From the NCBI GenBank assembly GCA_046294345.1, contig JBKBJT010000006.1, positions 52,634 through 116,633 of the forward strand: 64,000 nt of DNA, in the 5' to 3' direction. The DNA is from Ferrovibrio sp046294345. Its GTDB lineage: Bacteria > Pseudomonadota > Alphaproteobacteria > Ferrovibrionales > Ferrovibrionaceae. Under the pieces are notes generated by a model. The model made no database searches. It had not been told where the DNA came from and was given only the letters and a program-made list of their open reading frames with translations. Below are positions 33,564 through 41,820 of the stretch, in pieces (position 1 is the stretch's first letter; each line of letters starts with the position of its first letter). The position numbers and the translations under genes were made by a program.

Positions 33564-34672
33564 TCCGCCGCCTCGGCCAGGTCGGCGACATGTTCGCCCA
33601 ATGCCAGGGACGCCGTCAGGCCCGGACTTTCTATGCCGAACAGGTTGATCAGGCCCGGCAGGCCGGTCTGTTCCGGGCCATGGATGACGAAATCATCCGC
33701 CTTGCCCCCCGATGGAGACAGTTTGGGCCGGATGCCGGCATAACCCGGCTGGATCGCGCCATCGGGCAAACCGGGCCAGTAGCGCCGCACGGCGGCATAG
33801 AATTTTTCGCCACGCGCCGGGTCCACGGCGTAATCGATGGTATCGATCCATTCCACATCGGGACCGAAACGCATCTGGCCGCCCAGGTCGATGGTGACAT
33901 GGGTGCCCAGCCCGCCGGGCTCGGGCACCGGATAGATCAGTCGCGAGAATGGCGGCTTCATGCCTGAGAGGATGAAGTAATTGCCCTTGGCATAGTAGCA
34001 GCCGGGAACGCTGTCGGGCCGGATACCGTCGATGGATGCCGCGATGCGCTGGGCGGAAAGCCCGGCGGCATTCACCACCAGCCGGGCCTTCAACTGCATC
34101 GGGTCCTGCCCGCCGGTCTGGATCACAATGCCATCGTTTGCCGCCGCGCCGCGCAGCACGGGCGATCCCAGTGCCAGCATGGCGCCATGGTCTTCCGCCT
34201 CGCCCTGAAAGGCCAGCATCAGACCGTGGCTGTCGATGATTCCGGTGGAGGGCGAGAGCAGGGCAGCAACGCAATGCAAACGCGGCTCCAGCGCCAGCGC
34301 CTGGTCGCGGGTGAGCCATTGCAGGTCGCCGACGCCGTTGGCTTCGGCCTTTGTCTTCAGGGCCTCCAGATCGGCGATCTGCGCGTCATCGGTGGCAACG
34401 ATCAGCTTGCCGCAGCGCTTATGCGCGATACCGCGCTCGGCACAATAGGCATAGAGCGCTTGCTTGCCGCTAACGCAAAGCCGCGCCTTCAGGCTGCCGG
34501 CGGGATAATAGATGCCGGCATGGATCACTTCGGAGTTACGCGAGCTGGTTTCGCTGCCGATCAGGCTGGCGGCCTCGGCTATCACTACCTCGCGGCCCCG
34601 CCGGGCGAGCGCGCGGGCCACGCCCAGACCGACCACACCAGCCCCGATCACCAGACAGTCAACTGCGTCCAT
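33560..34672 (-). CDS. FAD-dependent oxidoreductase, L-2-hydroxyglutarate oxidase (LhgO)-like
   Basis: A 370-residue DAO-type flavoprotein. The N-terminal dinucleotide fold is CLVIGAGVVGLGVARALARRG, followed by SRNSEVIHAGIYYPAGSLKARLC, the region that defines the LhgO group (shown in part). LVVNAAGLSAQRIA and the C-terminal GYAGIRPKLSPSGGKADDFVI (substrate Arg) are also present. It would oxidise a 2-hydroxy acid or sugar-acid substrate with electrons to oxygen or quinone. Translationally coupled to the lactonase gene downstream. Confidence 0.87.
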   Translation of the reverse strand: MDAVDCLVIGAGVVGLGVARALARRGREVVIAEAASLIGSETSSRNSEVIHAGIYYPAGSLKARLCVSGKQALYAYCAERGIAHKRCGKLIVATDDAQIADLEALKTKAEANGVGDLQWLTRDQALALEPRLHCVAALLSPSTGIIDSHGLMLAFQGEAEDHGAMLALGSPVLRGAAANDGIVIQTGGQDPMQLKARLVVNAAGLSAQRIAASIDGIRPDSVPGCYYAKGNYFILSGMKPPFSRLIYPVPEPGGLGTHVTIDLGGQMRFGPDVEWIDTIDYAVDPARGEKFYAAVRRYWPGLPDGAIQPGYAGIRPKLSPSGGKADDFVIHGPEQTGLPGLINLFGIESPGLTASLALGEHVADLAEAAE

Positions 34673-34834
34673 CTATCCAACTGCCCGTTAGCGTAATCAG
34701 AATTCTGTCGCGGCCAAAGCGATATAGGTCGGCCTGCGGATCAACCACTGATTGACATTGTACCTACATCGGTATTGTGCAAACCTGAATCAACAGCGGT
34801 GCATTTTCCCGGCTTGCAGAGGAAACATCAAGCG

Positions 34835-35314
34835 ATGCTGTTCGGTGAAGTCGCAGATGCCGTTGTGCAGTCCGACGTGGAGCCTGCCAGCCCTCTTTTG
34901 CGGCAGCTGCTGTCATACTGGCGGGCGGCGCGGCCGGACCCGGCAGCTCCGCCGCCACGCAGCGCCATTCATCCTGAAGACATCGTGCCGGTGCTGCCGT
35001 ATCTCTACATGGTCGATGTCTTGCCTGGGCCGGCCTACCGTTTTCGCCTGGTCGGCACGCGGGGCGTCGAATTCTACGACCATGATCCCACCGGCAAACG
35101 GCTGGACGAGGTCATCGAGGCGCGTTTCCTGCCGGACGTCTACCGGCTCTACGCAGCCGTGATCCGTGGCGGCGAACCGGTTCGTACCACCGGCCGGATG
35201 TACTGGTCGGCTCATAATGAATGGGTCCGTTTCGAAGCGCTCCACATGCCATTGGCCGGTGCCAGCGGCAGGGTCGATATCGTCATGGGAGGGTTTGTCC
35301 CGGCCAATCTCTGA
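34835..35314 (+). CDS. PAS-domain protein (PAS_5 type)
   Basis: About 159 residues consisting of a single PAS_5-like domain: HPEDIVPVLPYLYMVDVLPG, YRFRLVGTRGVEFYDHDPTGKRLDEV, and a closing strand VDIVMGGFVPANL. Alphaproteobacteria carry many such stand-alone proteins near the envelope or sensing genes; the signal is unknown and no output domain is attached. The ATG at 34835 is chosen over a GTG at 34775 because GAGGAAA lies at normal distance and conservation begins there. Stands alone upstream of tRNA-Leu. Confidence 0.75.
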   Translation: MLFGEVADAVVQSDVEPASPLLRQLLSYWRAARPDPAAPPPRSAIHPEDIVPVLPYLYMVDVLPGPAYRFRLVGTRGVEFYDHDPTGKRLDEVIEARFLPDVYRLYAAVIRGGEPVRTTGRMYWSAHNEWVRFEALHMPLAGASGRVDIVMGGFVPANL

Positions 35315-35414
35315 GTCGGAAATTTTGCCCCGGAAAAGGGCGGTCGCGGGCTTGACTTCCCCCGGACCTTTCCGTATCACACCCCCCTCGACCGGGCCCG
35401 TATCGCCCGGGAAT

Positions 35415-35501
35415 GCCCAGGTGGCGGAATTGGTAGACGCGCTAGCTTCAGGTGCTAGTGACCGAAAGGTCGTGTAAGTTCGAGTCTTATCCTGGGCACC
35501 A
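35415..35501 (+). tRNA. tRNA-Leu (anticodon CAG)
   Basis: An 87-base class II tRNA with encoded CCA. The acceptor stem pairs GCCCAGG with CCTGGGC, the D-arm contains GGCGGAATTGGTAGACGC, the anticodon stem-loop is CTAGC-TTCAGGT-GCTAG with CAG at 35449-35451, a variable arm (TGACCGAAAGGTCG) follows, and the T-loop is GTTCGAGTC. No integrase or attachment duplication is seen at its 3' end. Confidence 0.97.
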
Positions 35502-35573
35502 ATTCCTCGATTGCCGCGCCGGATCCCGAGCGCACCCGCAAGAGAGTGCCGCACCCTAGAGAGTGCATCGCGA

Positions 35574-36188
35574 ATGGCCATCACCGTATATCAGAACGAC
35601 TTGCCGGCCGGGCTCGATCTCGGTCCGTCGGTAGCCGTGGACACCGAAACGATGGGCCTCCGCACCCTGCGCGACCGGCTCTGCGTCGTGCAGCTTTCGT
35701 CGGGCGACGGCAATGCCCATCTGGTCCAGTTCCGCGCCGGCAGCGGCTATGCCGCGCCGAACCTGAAGCGGCTGCTGGAAAATCCGAAAATCCTCAAGCT
35801 GTTCCACTTTGCCAGGTTCGACTTGGCGGCACTGAAGCAGTATCTGGGCGCCGAGACCACGCCCGTCTATTGCACCCGCACGGCCTCCAAGCTCGTGCGC
35901 ACCTTCACGGACCGCCACGGCCTGAAGGACCTGTGCCGCGACCTGATCGGGGTGGAAATCTCCAAGCAGGAGCAATCCTCCGACTGGGGGGCGCAGGACC
36001 TGACCGAGGCGCAGCAGCGCTACGCCGCGTCCGATGTGCTGCATCTGCACCAGCTCAAGGCGGTGCTGGATGGCATGCTTGCCCGCGAAGGTCGTGCCGA
36101 TCTGGCACAGGCCTGTTTCGACTTTTTGCCGGCCCGGGCCGCGCTGGATCTGGCCGGCTGGCCGGAAGACGACATTTTCGCCCATTAA
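35574..36188 (+). CDS. rnd: ribonuclease D (short form)
   Basis: A 204-residue 3'-5' exoribonuclease of the DEDDy group. Exo motifs: I, AVDTETMGL (Asp 23, Glu 25); II, FHFARFDLAAL (Asp about 83); III, YAASDVLHLHQL (Tyr and Asp near 150-154). It lacks the HRDC domains of the E. coli enzyme, which is normal for the short alphaproteobacterial form. It trims tRNA precursor 3' ends; its position directly after a tRNA gene is notable but common chance cannot be excluded. It heads the KpsF-Lpt-RpoN block. Confidence 0.92.
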   Translation: MAITVYQNDLPAGLDLGPSVAVDTETMGLRTLRDRLCVVQLSSGDGNAHLVQFRAGSGYAAPNLKRLLENPKILKLFHFARFDLAALKQYLGAETTPVYCTRTASKLVRTFTDRHGLKDLCRDLIGVEISKQEQSSDWGAQDLTEAQQRYAASDVLHLHQLKAVLDGMLAREGRADLAQACFDFLPARAALDLAGWPEDDIFAH

Positions 36189-36194
36189 TTCTTA

Positions 36195-36221
36195 GTCTGC
36201 CTGATGAATCAGGCGGCAGAC
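36195..36221. other. inverted repeat after rnd
   Basis: GTCTGCC (36195-36201) pairs with GGCAGAC (36215-36221), and CCTGAT/ATCAGG inside can extend the stem with a small bulge. No T run follows on either strand, so a strong terminator is unlikely; it may slow readthrough from rnd. Confidence 0.4.
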
Positions 36222-36261
36222 GGTCGGCCGGGTTTGCAATTTGGCGACCGATTCTCCATAT

Positions 36262-36278
36262 TTGGCACGATTCTTGTT
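36262..36278 (+). promoter_or_regulatory. near-consensus sigma-54 (RpoN) promoter
   Basis: TTGGCACGA (36262-36270), three bases, then TTGTT (36274-36278), aligns with the sigma-54 consensus YTGGCACGR-N3-TTGCW in every defined position except C to T in the -12 GC. The TGGCAC-to-TTG spacing is the required five bases. The ATG of the KpsF gene follows 27 bases downstream. Confidence 0.5.
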
Positions 36279-36304
36279 TGTACCTTGCAAGCCGTGGGTA
36301 GCTC

Positions 36305-37441
36305 ATGACCTCCGCGCCGTCCGCCGCGCGCGCCAAACGCGCCGGAAAGAAAGCTGTGAAAGCCGTCGCCAAAGGGAAACGGACATCCGTTACCCGGTCT
36401 GCCGCTGCCAAGGTGGTTCAGGTTGCTGGCCGGCAAGCCTCGTCCACCCCCGACATTGCCGCCGCCCGCCGCGTCCTGCTGATGGAGGCCAACGGTCTGG
36501 CCGCGCTGGCCGCCGGCCTGACCGAAAGTTTTGATCGTGCCATCGACCTGCTGCTCGGCGTCAGCGGCAGCAATCCCGGCCTGTCGAGCGGCGTTCGCGG
36601 CCGCGTGATCGTGTCGGGCATGGGCAAAAGCGGCCATGTCGGCCGTAAGATCGCCGCCACCTTGGCCTCCACCGGCACGCCGGCCTTCTTCGTGCATCCG
36701 GCCGAAGCCAGCCATGGCGATCTGGGCATGGTGATGCAGGGCGATGTGCTGCTCTGCCTGTCGAATTCCGGCGACGTGCCGGAAATGGCCGACCTGATCG
36801 CCCATGCCAAGCGGTTCGGGATTCCGCTGGTCGGGATCACGTCGAAGGCCCGCTCGTCGCTGGGCCAGGCCTCGGACGTGGCCTTGATCCTGCCGCCGGT
36901 GGAAGAGGCCTGTCCGATGGGGCTGGCACCGACCACGTCAACCACCATGATGCTGGCGCTGGGCGACGCCCTGGCCGTGGCGCTGATGGAACGCAAGGGC
37001 TTCAATCACGACCATTACCGGGTCTTCCATCCGGGCGGTCGCCTGGGCAAGCAGCTCATCAAGGTCAGCGATCTGATGCATGCCGGTCCGGAAATGCCGC
37101 TGGTGGCGTCCGGCACGCCGATGCGCCAGGCTCTGGTCACCATGGCGGGGCGCAGTTTCGGCTGTATCGGCATCATCGGTGTCAAGGGACGCGAAAAGGA
37201 TCGTCTGATCGGCATCATGACCGACGGCGACCTTCGCCGTCATATCGAAGGCGACCTCCTGGCGCAGACGGTGGATGCGGTGATGACCAAGTCGCCGATC
37301 ACCATCGGACCGCAGCAGCTGGCGGTCGAGGCGCTGCGCCTGATGAACAGCCGTCGCATCACCGCTTTCTTCGTGGTCGAACACGGCCGTCCGATCGGTA
37401 TCCTGCACATGCACGATTGCGTGCGCGCCGGTATCACCTGA
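36305..37441 (+). CDS. kdsD: KpsF/GutQ/KdsD sugar-phosphate isomerase, probably D-arabinose-5-phosphate isomerase
   Basis: Converts ribulose 5-phosphate to arabinose 5-phosphate, first step of KDO synthesis for LPS. The SIS domain (about 90-230) contains GMGKSGHVGRKIAATLASTG (phosphate loop), FVHPAEASHGDLGMV (conserved His) and PPVEEACPMGLAPTTST; two CBS motifs follow (about 255-378). The 378-residue chain has about 50 extra N-terminal residues, rich in Lys, Arg and Ala (AKRAGKKAVKAVAKGKR), not found in the classical ~325-residue enzyme. First gene of the operon with lptC, lptA, lptB and rpoN. Confidence 0.9.
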   Translation: MTSAPSAARAKRAGKKAVKAVAKGKRTSVTRSAAAKVVQVAGRQASSTPDIAAARRVLLMEANGLAALAAGLTESFDRAIDLLLGVSGSNPGLSSGVRGRVIVSGMGKSGHVGRKIAATLASTGTPAFFVHPAEASHGDLGMVMQGDVLLCLSNSGDVPEMADLIAHAKRFGIPLVGITSKARSSLGQASDVALILPPVEEACPMGLAPTTSTTMMLALGDALAVALMERKGFNHDHYRVFHPGGRLGKQLIKVSDLMHAGPEMPLVASGTPMRQALVTMAGRSFGCIGIIGVKGREKDRLIGIMTDGDLRRHIEGDLLAQTVDAVMTKSPITIGPQQLAVEALRLMNSRRITAFFVVEHGRPIGILHMHDCVRAGIT

Positions 37442-37457
37442 TGCGGCGGGCTTGCGC

Positions 37458-38144
37458 ATGACCGCCGGCAGCGATCCCATCGGCTCCACGCCTCTGCCGC
37501 GCGAACGGGCGGCGGGCTTCACGCCGCGCAACGCCACGGCGGCGCTGGCGGGCCTGACGCGCCGCCGCCGCTTCGTGCGTTTCATGAAATTCATCCTGCC
37601 GCTGATCGCCCTGGGCACGGTGGCGACCGTCATCGCCTGGCCGCAGCTGTCGAAAAAGCACAACATGTTGCCGCTGACCTTCAGCGACGTCGACAGCGCC
37701 AACGCCGCCCTTGTGATGAACAATCCGCGCTATCGCGGCACCGATGCCAGCGGCCAGCCCTATATCGTCACCGCCGAACGCGCGGTGCAGGATCCGCAGG
37801 ACGACAAGCAGGTGACGATGGATCGCGTGCAGGCCGATATCACCATGAGCAATGGTGAATGGTGGTCGCTGACGGCCGATACCGGATTGTATCAGGGTGC
37901 CCTGCAACTGCTGGATCTCTATGGCAACATCGCCGTGTTCGGCGACCGGGGCTATGAGATGCACGGCCATTCGGCTGAGATCAACCTGCAAACCAAGGTG
38001 GTCTCCAGCGACGACAAGGTCTGGGGGCATTCCGCGCTGGGCAAGATCAACGCCAATGGCATGCGGATTTATGACAGAGGCCAGCGTATCGTGTTTATCA
38101 ACGGCGTGAAGACCACGATCTTCCCGCGCGAACAACGGGGATGA
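37458..38144 (+). CDS. lptC: LPS export protein LptC
   Basis: A 228-residue inner-membrane-anchored protein of the Lpt bridge, which passes LPS from LptBFG to LptA. A membrane anchor FMKFILPLIALGTVATVIAW (about 43-62) is followed by the periplasmic beta-jellyroll ending HSAEINLQTKVVSSDDKVWG. Low sequence identity between families means the assignment leans on size, anchor and place between kdsD and lptA. The ATG at 37458 is preferred over an upstream TTG. Overlaps lptA by four bases. Confidence 0.9.
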   Translation: MTAGSDPIGSTPLPRERAAGFTPRNATAALAGLTRRRRFVRFMKFILPLIALGTVATVIAWPQLSKKHNMLPLTFSDVDSANAALVMNNPRYRGTDASGQPYIVTAERAVQDPQDDKQVTMDRVQADITMSNGEWWSLTADTGLYQGALQLLDLYGNIAVFGDRGYEMHGHSAEINLQTKVVSSDDKVWGHSALGKINANGMRIYDRGQRIVFINGVKTTIFPREQRG

Positions 38145-38749
38145 TCGGAATGCGTCAGTCTGCGCTTTTCCTGCTCATGGTTGCGGCCAGCGCGACTCTG
38201 GCTCTGGCGCCGGCTTTCGGCCAGGTCGGGTTCACCGGCCGCAAGAGCAGCGACCAGCCGATCGAGATTGCCTCCGATACCCTGGAGGTGCAGCAGGACA
38301 AGCAACTCGCGATTTTCCGGGGCAATGTCGATGCCGTGCAGGGCGATATGCGCCTGCGCTCGGCCGAACTTTATGTGCATTACCGCGAGCGACAGCCTGC
38401 CGGAACCAACGCGACACAGCCGCGCCAGCCGGCCGCCGGCGGCCCTGATGCCAGCTCGATCACCAAAATCGAGGCGAAAGGCGATGTATTCGTCTCCACG
38501 CCGCAGGAGCGCGGCCAGGGCGACTTCGGCGTTTATGACGTCGACAAACAAACCATCACGCTGACCGGCAATGTCGTACTCAGCAACGACCAGGGTACGG
38601 TGCGTTGCGCCCGCGCCGTGATGCATCAGGATACGGGCCGCAGTACCTGTGATCCGATTGCCGGCGGTCGTGTGCGTGGCGTCTTCGTGCCCAAGAGCGA
38701 CGAGCAGCCGGCAAATGGCACGGCACCGAAAGCCGGGGGGAAGCCCTGA
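38141..38749 (+). CDS. lptA: LPS transport periplasmic protein LptA
   Basis: A 202-residue exported protein forming the periplasmic LPS bridge (OstA-like fold). It has a signal peptide (LFLLMVAASATLALAPAFGQ) and the family core QPIEIASDTLEVQQDKQLAIFRGNVDAVQG (in part), with AKGDVFVSTPQERGQGD and TGNVVLSNDQGTVRC. The C-terminal tail (about 160-202) is hydrophilic and less conserved. Overlaps lptC (ATGA) and lptB (TGATG), so translation is coupled throughout. Confidence 0.92.
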   Translation: MIGMRQSALFLLMVAASATLALAPAFGQVGFTGRKSSDQPIEIASDTLEVQQDKQLAIFRGNVDAVQGDMRLRSAELYVHYRERQPAGTNATQPRQPAAGGPDASSITKIEAKGDVFVSTPQERGQGDFGVYDVDKQTITLTGNVVLSNDQGTVRCARAVMHQDTGRSTCDPIAGGRVRGVFVPKSDEQPANGTAPKAGGKP

Positions 38750-39531
38750 TGAATATCGAGGGCGAGAAACTGGGCGGCGATGGCCTGCGGCTGGTGGCGG
38801 AAAACGCATATCCCGGTCTGGCCGCGCATCGTCTGGGCAAGAGCTTCAAAAAGCGGCCGGTACTGCGCGACGTGTCGCTGTATGTCCAGCGTGGCGAGGC
38901 CGTCGGCCTGCTTGGTCCCAACGGCGCTGGCAAGACCACCACTTTCTACATCATGACCGGCTTGATCCGGCCCGATCACGGCACCATCACGCTGGACGGC
39001 CACGATATCACCGGCCTGCCGATGTATCGCCGCGCCCGGCTGGGCATGGGATACCTGCCGCAGGAGGCTTCGATCTTTCGCGGCCTGACGGTGGAACAGA
39101 ATATCCGTGCCGTGCTCGAACTGGTCGAGCCCGAAGCCGACCGCCGCGAGGCCATGCTGGACGACCTGCTGGCGGAATTCTCCATCACTCATTTGCGCCG
39201 TACGCCGGCGCTGGCCCTCTCTGGCGGCGAGCGTCGCCGCTGCGAGATCGCGCGCGCCCTGGCCACCCAGCCGTCATTCATGCTGCTGGACGAACCGCTG
39301 GCCGGCATTGATCCGATCGCCGTGGGAGAAATCCGGCAACTGGTTTCGCATCTCAAGGATCGCGGCATCGGAGTGCTGATCACTGATCACAATGTGCGTG
39401 AAACCCTCGATATCATCGACCGCGCCTATATCCTGCATGACGGCAAGGTTCTGATGGAAGGCAGCCCGAACGAGATCGTCGCCGACGAGAACGTGCGGCG
39501 TGTCTATCTGGGCGAACGGTTCAGTTGGTGA
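38749..39531 (+). CDS. lptB: LPS export ABC transporter ATPase LptB
   Basis: A 260-residue ABC ATPase that powers LPS extraction from the inner membrane. Walker A GLLGPNGAGKTTTF, Q-loop GYLPQEASIFRGLTVEQNI, signature LALSGGERRRCEIARAL, Walker B SFMLLDEPLAGIDPIAV and the switch His in ITDHNVRETLDI are all intact. The permeases LptF/G are not in this window. Compared with E. coli LptB there are ~20 extra N-terminal residues. Confidence 0.96.
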   Translation: MNIEGEKLGGDGLRLVAENAYPGLAAHRLGKSFKKRPVLRDVSLYVQRGEAVGLLGPNGAGKTTTFYIMTGLIRPDHGTITLDGHDITGLPMYRRARLGMGYLPQEASIFRGLTVEQNIRAVLELVEPEADRREAMLDDLLAEFSITHLRRTPALALSGGERRRCEIARALATQPSFMLLDEPLAGIDPIAVGEIRQLVSHLKDRGIGVLITDHNVRETLDIIDRAYILHDGKVLMEGSPNEIVADENVRRVYLGERFSW

Positions 39532-39546
39532 CGGAGTCCTAGCCTC

Positions 39547-41097
39547 ATGGCGCTCGGTCCCCGTCTCGAGCTCAGGCAGGGGCAAGCCCTTGTCATGACG
39601 CCGCAACTGCAGCAGGCAATCAAGCTGCTGCAGCTCTCCAATCTCGAATTGATGGCCTATGTCGAGCAGGAGCTTGAACGCAATCCGTTGCTGGAACGCG
39701 CCGACGCAGAAAACCCCGGCGGCGAGGATGGTAAGGATCCGTTTGAGGTGACCGAGGCCGCGCCGGCCGTCGAGCGGCTCGATCTCAGCTCCGACGGCAT
39801 AACCGAAAAGGCGCGTGAAGCGCTGGATGTCGACAGTGAAGCGGACAGCACCTTCAATAACGACAGCGGCTATGACGCCATGGGGCCGGAGAACGGCCTG
39901 GGCAGCAATTACATCAGCGGCCGCGGCGGCGATTCTCGTTTCGAGGATGAAAGCGGTGGGCTGGAGAACAGCCTGACCGAGACCCGTACCCTGCGCGAGC
40001 ATGTGCAGGATCAGTGGCTGCTGATGCCGGCCAATGCCGGCGACCGTCTGATCGGTCAGGCCCTGATCGATGCCCTGGATGAAGCAGGCTATCTCACCGA
40101 ACCGCTGGAGGATATTGCCGAGCGGCTTGGCGTCGGGGCCGATGACGTGGAGGCGGTCCTGCTCGATCTGCAGACCATCGAGCCGGCCGGGCTTTTCGCA
40201 CGTTCATTGAAAGAATGCCTGGCGTTGCAGTTGCGCGAACGCGACCGGCTCGATCCGGCCATGCAGACCCTGCTGGATAACCTGGAACTTCTGGCCAAGC
40301 GCGATATCACGGGGCTGATGCGGATTTGCGGGGTCGACCAAGAAGACATCGCCGACATGGTGCAGGAAATCCGTGCCCTGAACCCGAAGCCGGGCCTGCT
40401 GTTCGGCGGCGAGCCGGTGCAGACACTGATTCCCGATGTCTATGTCCGGCGTGGCAATGACGGCAGCTGGCTGGTGGAGCTGAACAGTGACACCCTGCCG
40501 CGCGTTCTGGTCAACAGCCGGTATTATGCGAAGGTGACGCGGGCGGAAAAAGCCTCGCCCGCGGGTCAGGACAAGCAGACCAAAAGTTACATGTCGGACT
40601 GCCTCAACTCGGCCAACTGGCTGGTCAAGTCACTGGACCAGCGCGCCCAGACGATCCTGAAGGTGGCCAGCGAGATCGTGCGTCAGCAGGACGCCTTCCT
40701 GCGCCATGGCGTGGCGCATCTCAAGCCGCTGAACCTGCGCGCCGTGGCCGAGGCCATCGAAATGCACGAAAGCACGGTGAGCCGCGTCACCTCCAACAAG
40801 ACGATGGCGACGCCGCGCGGCATCTTCGAGATGAAGTATTTCTTCACCGCCAGCATCGCTGCCACCGATGGTGGCGAGGCGTTCTCGGCCGAATCGATCC
40901 GTCATCGCATCAAGAGCCTGATCGATGCCGAGCCGGCCGACGATGTGCTGTCGGACGACAAAATCGTCGAGCTTCTGGCCGGTAAGGGCGTCGATATCGC
41001 CCGACGTACGGTTGCCAAATACCGCGAAGCGATGAACATTCCTTCATCTGTGGAACGCCGGCGGCTGAAAAAAGCCGGCCTGCTGAAGAGCGCCTGA
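39547..41097 (+). CDS. rpoN: RNA polymerase sigma-54 factor
   Basis: A 516-residue sigma-54. Region I is the N-terminal activator-contact stretch LELRQGQALVMTPQLQQAIKLL (in part), an acidic Region II follows (about 60-155), the core-binding region lies near 160-300, and the DNA-binding end includes the HTH ESTVSRVTSNKTMATPRG and the RpoN box ARRTVAKYRE (about 485-494). It recognises GG/GC promoters and needs an AAA+ activator. Fifteen bases separate it from lptB. See the promoter at 36262, which could make it self-regulating. Confidence 0.96.
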   Translation: MALGPRLELRQGQALVMTPQLQQAIKLLQLSNLELMAYVEQELERNPLLERADAENPGGEDGKDPFEVTEAAPAVERLDLSSDGITEKAREALDVDSEADSTFNNDSGYDAMGPENGLGSNYISGRGGDSRFEDESGGLENSLTETRTLREHVQDQWLLMPANAGDRLIGQALIDALDEAGYLTEPLEDIAERLGVGADDVEAVLLDLQTIEPAGLFARSLKECLALQLRERDRLDPAMQTLLDNLELLAKRDITGLMRICGVDQEDIADMVQEIRALNPKPGLLFGGEPVQTLIPDVYVRRGNDGSWLVELNSDTLPRVLVNSRYYAKVTRAEKASPAGQDKQTKSYMSDCLNSANWLVKSLDQRAQTILKVASEIVRQQDAFLRHGVAHLKPLNLRAVAEAIEMHESTVSRVTSNKTMATPRGIFEMKYFFTASIAATDGGEAFSAESIRHRIKSLIDAEPADDVLSDDKIVELLAGKGVDIARRTVAKYREAMNIPSSVERRRLKKAGLLKSA

Positions 41098-41101
41098 GGT
41101 C

Positions 41102-41749
41102 ATGACTGATATAGCGCCGCTGTTTGAGAGCAATCGTGCCTGGGCCATGTCGAAGCTGCGGGGCGATCCCGGCTTTTTCGACCGCCTGACCCACCAGCAG
41201 AATCCGGCCTATCTGTGGATCGGTTGCGCCGACAGCCGCGTGCCAGCCAATGAGATCGTCGGGCTGGACCCGGGCGAGCTGTTCGTGCACCGCAATGTGG
41301 CCAACCTGGTGCATCCGGCAGACATGAATTGCCTGGCGGTGCTGCAGTATGCGATTGAATTCCTGCAGGTGAAGCACGTGATCGTGACCGGTCATTACGG
41401 CTGCGGCGGCGTGCGCGCGGCGATGCACCCACAGCAGCTCGGCCTGATCGACCACTGGCTGCGGCCGATCCGCGACGTTTACGACAAGAACCAGGACGAA
41501 CTCTCGACCATCATCGACGAGTACAGGCGCCTCAACGCGTTATGCGAAATGAACGTGCGCGAACAGGTCCTCAATCTGGCTAAAACAACCATTGTCCAGA
41601 ACGCATGGCACCGCGGCCAGGACCTGAGCCTGCATGGCTGGGTCTATGGCATTTCGAATGGCTTGATCCGCGATCTCGGCGTTACCATATCGAATCCGCA
41701 GGCCCTGGCGGAGATTTTCCGCACGGAATCGAAACCGGAGCGGCGTTAG
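41102..41749 (+). CDS. can: beta-class carbonic anhydrase
   Basis: A 215-residue zinc enzyme interconverting CO2 and bicarbonate. The zinc ligands are Cys 42 in GCADSRVPANEI (with Asp 44 and Arg 46 as the catalytic dyad), His 98 and Cys 101 in TGHYGCGGVRAA. HRNVANLVHPADMNCLAVLQYA and QVKHVIVTGH confirm the family. It starts four bases after rpoN, which separates rpoN from hpf and ptsN; this insertion breaks the common order of the block. Confidence 0.95.
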   Translation: MTDIAPLFESNRAWAMSKLRGDPGFFDRLTHQQNPAYLWIGCADSRVPANEIVGLDPGELFVHRNVANLVHPADMNCLAVLQYAIEFLQVKHVIVTGHYGCGGVRAAMHPQQLGLIDHWLRPIRDVYDKNQDELSTIIDEYRRLNALCEMNVREQVLNLAKTTIVQNAWHRGQDLSLHGWVYGISNGLIRDLGVTISNPQALAEIFRTESKPERR

Positions 41750-41763
41750 GCCAGTGGTTAACG

Positions 41764-41788
41764 CATCCACAGTCGAGAAGGTTGTGGA
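41764..41788. repeat. inverted repeat resembling paired DnaA boxes
   Basis: ATCCACA (41764-41770) and TGTGGAT (41782-41788) are reverse complements 11 bases apart. With flanks they match the 9-base DnaA box (TTATCCACA) at seven and eight positions. It lies just before hpf; a DnaA-binding role is only a possibility. Confidence 0.3.
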
Positions 41789-41820
41789 TATTAAGAAAAT
41801 CAAAGAGTTAGGAGGCGCCT

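Noticed and set aside
35415..35501. tRNA-Leu as an integration site of a genomic island
   Set aside because: No integrase gene and no duplicated tRNA 3' end are seen on either side; neighbours are native housekeeping genes.
41605..41630. A TGGCAC near 41609 as a sigma-54 site for hpf
   Set aside because: There is no TTGC-type -12 element at the required spacing and it is inside the carbonic anhydrase gene.
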